Shown piece after piece: positions 6,369 to 7,971 of a stretch of DNA of 7,971 bases (position 1 is the first letter of the stretch; every line of letters begins with the position of its first letter). A program made the position numbers and the translations under genes. The DNA lies in contig JASHTX010000079.1 in the NCBI GenBank assembly GCA_030040335.1, forward strand, positions 1 through 7,971, read 5' to 3'. Origin of the DNA: Microcaldota archaeon. Its GTDB lineage: Archaea; Micrarchaeota; Micrarchaeia; Micrarchaeales; CABMGC01. The notes beneath the pieces were generated by a model, which was not told the DNA's origin, ran no database searches, and worked only from the letters and a program-made list of their open reading frames with translations.

Positions 6369-6372
6369 CCTC
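6369..6372 (-). promoter_or_regulatory. Shine-Dalgarno site deciding the ROK gene start
   Basis: GAGG on the minus strand overlaps the stop codon of the preceding gene and lies 8 nt before the ATG at 6360. It supports that ATG, rather than the upstream in-frame one, as the ROK start. Confidence 0.5.
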
Positions 6373-6908
6373 TATATTGCAGCACCGCAGTTTGAGCAAA
6401 AGTGGGATTTGAAATCGTTCATCATGCCGCACTTCTTGCACATCACCTTCCACTTCTCCTTCATGGGAGCTATGTTGGCCGGCGCCGTTATCTCCGATAC
6501 AGTCTCCATGGGCAGCTTGCCCTTGACCTTTATCACCATCCTGTCTATCAGCTGCTGGAGCTCGAGCGCGTCCTTGTACCGCAGTCCGTCGATCGTAAGC
6601 GTGCCGCTCGGGAATTCTGTCGCCTGCCTTCCGAAACCCAGGACTCCTATGAGCAGCGCACTGGATATCAGCCCGTGCTCAAGCTTCACGTATGTAACAT
6701 TCGTATAGGGGACTGCATCTATGTCCTCTCGCAGGTGAAGCTCCAGCACATCCTTTATCACCAGAACCCTTTCGTTCGTAGCTACTATGACGCTCGGATC
6801 TAGTATCGAACCGCCCGGGCCGACCCTGCGCTGCCTGGCGCTGAACATGACCTCCTCATCCTCGAAAAGCACCCTTTTTACATGTTCGAGGTAGTGAGGA
6901 CCTATCAA
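6372..6908 (-). CDS. PH-like domain protein with C-terminal zinc ribbon
   Basis: 178 residues. Residues 1-125 look like a bacterial/archaeal PH-like (YokE/bPH-type) domain: a short helix, LFEDEEVMFSARQRR, then VIVATNERVLVIKDV, the strand pair IDAVPYTNVTYVKLEHG, FPSGTLTIDG, and a closing helix DALELQQLIDRM. The C-terminus (157-174) is a zinc ribbon with two CxxC pairs, Cys157/160 and Cys171/174. There is no signal peptide. The stretch ISSALLIGVLGFG (81-93) is hydrophobic and may be a core strand or weak membrane contact. The start is TTG: no ATG, GTG or TTG occurs in frame for some distance upstream, and the next Met is at residue 21. A TATA-like box about 36 nt upstream predicts a leader of about 8 nt. 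Function unknown; the layout suggests an adaptor that binds membrane or protein partners. It probably shares a transcript with the ROK gene. Confidence 0.8.
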   Translation of the reverse strand: MIGPHYLEHVKRVLFEDEEVMFSARQRRVGPGGSILDPSVIVATNERVLVIKDVLELHLREDIDAVPYTNVTYVKLEHGLISSALLIGVLGFGRQATEFPSGTLTIDGLRYKDALELQQLIDRMVIKVKGKLPMETVSEITAPANIAPMKEKWKVMCKKCGMMNDFKSHFCSNCGAAI

Positions 6909-6938
6909 AATAATTACCCGATATACTATTAACGAAAA

Positions 6939-6948
6939 GGTTTAAGTG
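6939..6948 (-). promoter_or_regulatory. TATA-like box for the PH/zinc-ribbon gene
   Basis: The minus strand reads CACTTAAACC, centred about 36 nt before the TTG start at 6908, in the 47-nt gap after the archease stop. Spacing fits a start site near 6917 and a near-leaderless transcript. Confidence 0.4.
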
Positions 6949-6955
6949 AATTAGC

Positions 6956-7396
6956 CTATACATCTACGAGAACGCTGGCAGAGTACCCGGACCTGGTCTT
7001 CCTGACAGAAAGCCCGTGGGGCGTGACGGCCTTGACCTCAATCAGCGCCGCATTGGCCTTCATCTCCTTGTAGAATATGCAGCCATCAACGGCGATTCCG
7101 GCCTTGTCCTGCCTGATGCGATTCACCTTGAACTTGAACGCGTTTACGCCGGTCTGATCCACTTTGGAGACAACTTTTTCAAGCATGAACCACAGCATGT
7201 CCTCATTGTCGGATGCCCGCTCCGTCACACGGATGGTTTTCACCTTACCCTTGCTTTTGCCTATCTCGCTGATATCGAACATCACGTTGAGCAGCGCAAG
7301 TGCCGCGTTCTCCAGTATCTCCTTGTAAGTCTTGCCGTATGCGACAAAGGCTATGTCGGCGGTATGCGGAAGGTAGCGGAACTTCTTTGTTGCCAT
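6956..7396 (-). CDS. Archease (RtcB tRNA-splicing ligase cofactor)
   Basis: 146 residues, the normal archease length. Archease activates the RNA ligase RtcB, speeding guanylylation and multiple turnover in tRNA-intron splicing and RNA repair. Family hallmarks are clear: FRYLPHTADIAFVAYG at the N-terminus (6-21) with the metal-binding-type Asp14, then ENAALALLNVMFD (29-41), EDMLWFMLEKV (65-75), VKAVTPHGLSV (121-131, family form KAVTYHGL) and a C-terminal VLVDV with Asp145. I chose the ATG at 7396. A TATA box (TTATATAA at 7417-7424) sits about 24 nt upstream, so transcription should begin at or next to this codon and the message would be leaderless. The upstream in-frame ATG at 7414 abuts the TATA box and is unlikely to be in the transcript. 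RtcB is not in the window. The family assignment is firm. Confidence 0.95.
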   Translation of the reverse strand: MATKKFRYLPHTADIAFVAYGKTYKEILENAALALLNVMFDISEIGKSKGKVKTIRVTERASDNEDMLWFMLEKVVSKVDQTGVNAFKFKVNRIRQDKAGIAVDGCIFYKEMKANAALIEVKAVTPHGLSVRKTRSGYSASVLVDV

Positions 7397-7414
7397 GCTC
7401 TGGATTTGCACCAT

Positions 7415-7425
7415 ATTTATATAAT
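7415..7425 (-). promoter_or_regulatory. TATA box of the archease gene
   Basis: The minus strand reads ATTATATAAAT, an excellent archaeal TATA box, ending about 19 nt before the ATG at 7396. Its position decides the archease start and predicts a leaderless mRNA. The remaining gap to 7510 shows no gene or RNA I can support. Confidence 0.6.
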
Positions 7426-7510
7426 CTAAATAGGTGCTTTGACTTTAATTTATACGAAATGTCTCTTAGGCTTCGAGGGCATGCAGTTCTAGTGCAGAGT
7501 CGTTAATTGG

Positions 7511-7971
7511 TTATGCTACAACACTGAAAAATACAATAATCTCGTAGAAAATGTAGGTAAAAACAAATGGGTTGCAAAGTACTAGTGCCATGAAAACAGC
7601 AATCCAGAAGGATGCTATAGCTCCCAACCTGAAATAGTGCCTAAATAAGATCACATCTAAAATCACCATTATTATTCCTCCCATGATTCCGCCCTCTAAA
7701 CCAACTTGCGGGGAATAGGCCAAAAAGCCAGCAATATCACCTCTGGCAAGCAGCCTCATCATTTCTCCAGTAACATTAAGTGGGACGTTTTGAGCATATG
7801 GAACAGTAACAAATAGACCAACTGCGTCAGCAAATATCCCTATCATTGTCACAATAAACAAAACTGAAAGAAACAGCTTTGGATCGAAGCCAATAGGACG
7901 CCTTGTAATTAAAAGTCCAATTACAAGGAGAATGGCGTCTGGTATTATATTTAAGAAAAATAAGATAACAT
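7511..7971 (-). CDS. Multi-pass membrane protein, unknown function (5' end beyond window)
   Basis: The frame is open to the right edge: 152 codons plus a TAA stop, with the N-terminus missing. The TTG at 7859-7861 is in frame but is probably internal, because the sequence before it continues as membrane protein. Hydrophobic segments: about 1-21 of the visible part, a RRPIGFDPK cytoplasmic-type loop, a second helix (KLFLSVLFIVTMIGIF and on), a polar loop of about 40 residues with one N-x-T sequon, a third helix (GGIMGGIIMVILDVILF), a basic RHYFR turn, and a long hydrophobic C-terminus (IASFWIAVFMALVL to the end). I do not recognise the family and see no catalytic or transporter motif. By eye it is clearly AT-richer than the genes to its left, with codons such as ATT, TTA and AAA more frequent, which may mean a different origin. 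Confidence 0.7.
   Translation of the reverse strand, partial: VILFFLNIIPDAILLVIGLLITRRPIGFDPKLFLSVLFIVTMIGIFADAVGLFVTVPYAQNVPLNVTGEMMRLLARGDIAGFLAYSPQVGLEGGIMGGIIMVILDVILFRHYFRLGAIASFWIAVFMALVLCNPFVFTYIFYEIIVFFSVVA

Noticed and set aside
5554..6708. Plus-strand open frame of 384 codons
   Set aside because: It lies antisense to the ROK and PH/zinc-ribbon genes, which have clear family motifs and starts. Its translation shows no domain pattern, so it is a shadow frame in GC-rich sequence.
7440..7505. Possible tRNA or small RNA in the gap between archease and the right-edge gene
   Set aside because: No T-loop consensus, no closing acceptor stem, and only a 4-bp TGCA inverted repeat.
1..7971. 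CRISPR array, insertion sequence, transposase or integrase
   Set aside because: No regularly spaced repeats, terminal inverted repeats or recombinase motifs were seen in any frame with coding character.

Overview
The window reads as archaeal chromosome, most likely a small-genome (DPANN-type, perhaps Micrarchaeota-like) lineage. The evidence is an archease gene, class III (type IV pilin-like) signal peptides of the archaeal Q-x-x-x-E-F type, archaeal TATA-like boxes about 25-40 nt before starts, very short or absent leaders, poly-T terminators, and a tRNA without encoded CCA. The phylum is inference; archaeal origin is well supported. Eight protein genes and one tRNA are present. All protein genes are on the minus strand except one at 4244-4930.

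Left block (1-4037, minus strand): an apparent three-gene operon. Transcription order is a four-CBS protein with a C-terminal HPF/RaiA-like ribosome-hibernation domain, then a small pilin-like protein, then a very long pilin-like adhesin with LamG and Ig-like domains. The adhesin runs off the left edge (at least 814 codons, no stop). Junctions are about 4 nt or overlapping, and 6 nt, so translation is probably coupled.

Middle (4038-5033): a palindromic AT-rich promoter serves the CBS gene leftward and an intact tRNA-Cys(GCA) rightward. Next is the only plus-strand protein gene, a divergent Rossmann/methyltransferase-like protein. A 12-nt exact copy of the tRNA-Cys 3' end lies just after that gene. 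A convergent terminator region then separates it from the minus-strand genes.

Right block (5034-7971, minus strand): in transcription order from the right edge, these are a partial AT-rich multi-pass membrane protein; archease (cofactor of the RtcB tRNA ligase) with its own TATA box; a PH-like/zinc-ribbon protein that starts with TTG, paired with a degenerate ROK-family sugar-kinase homologue; and a four-helix membrane protein with its own promoter.

The more notable points are the CBS-HPF fusion coupled to surface-pilin genes, the pilin-anchored LamG/Ig adhesin, the ROK protein with most active-site motifs altered, and the tRNA-Cys-derived direct repeat that brackets the lone plus-strand gene. 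No CRISPR array, insertion sequence or transposase was seen.
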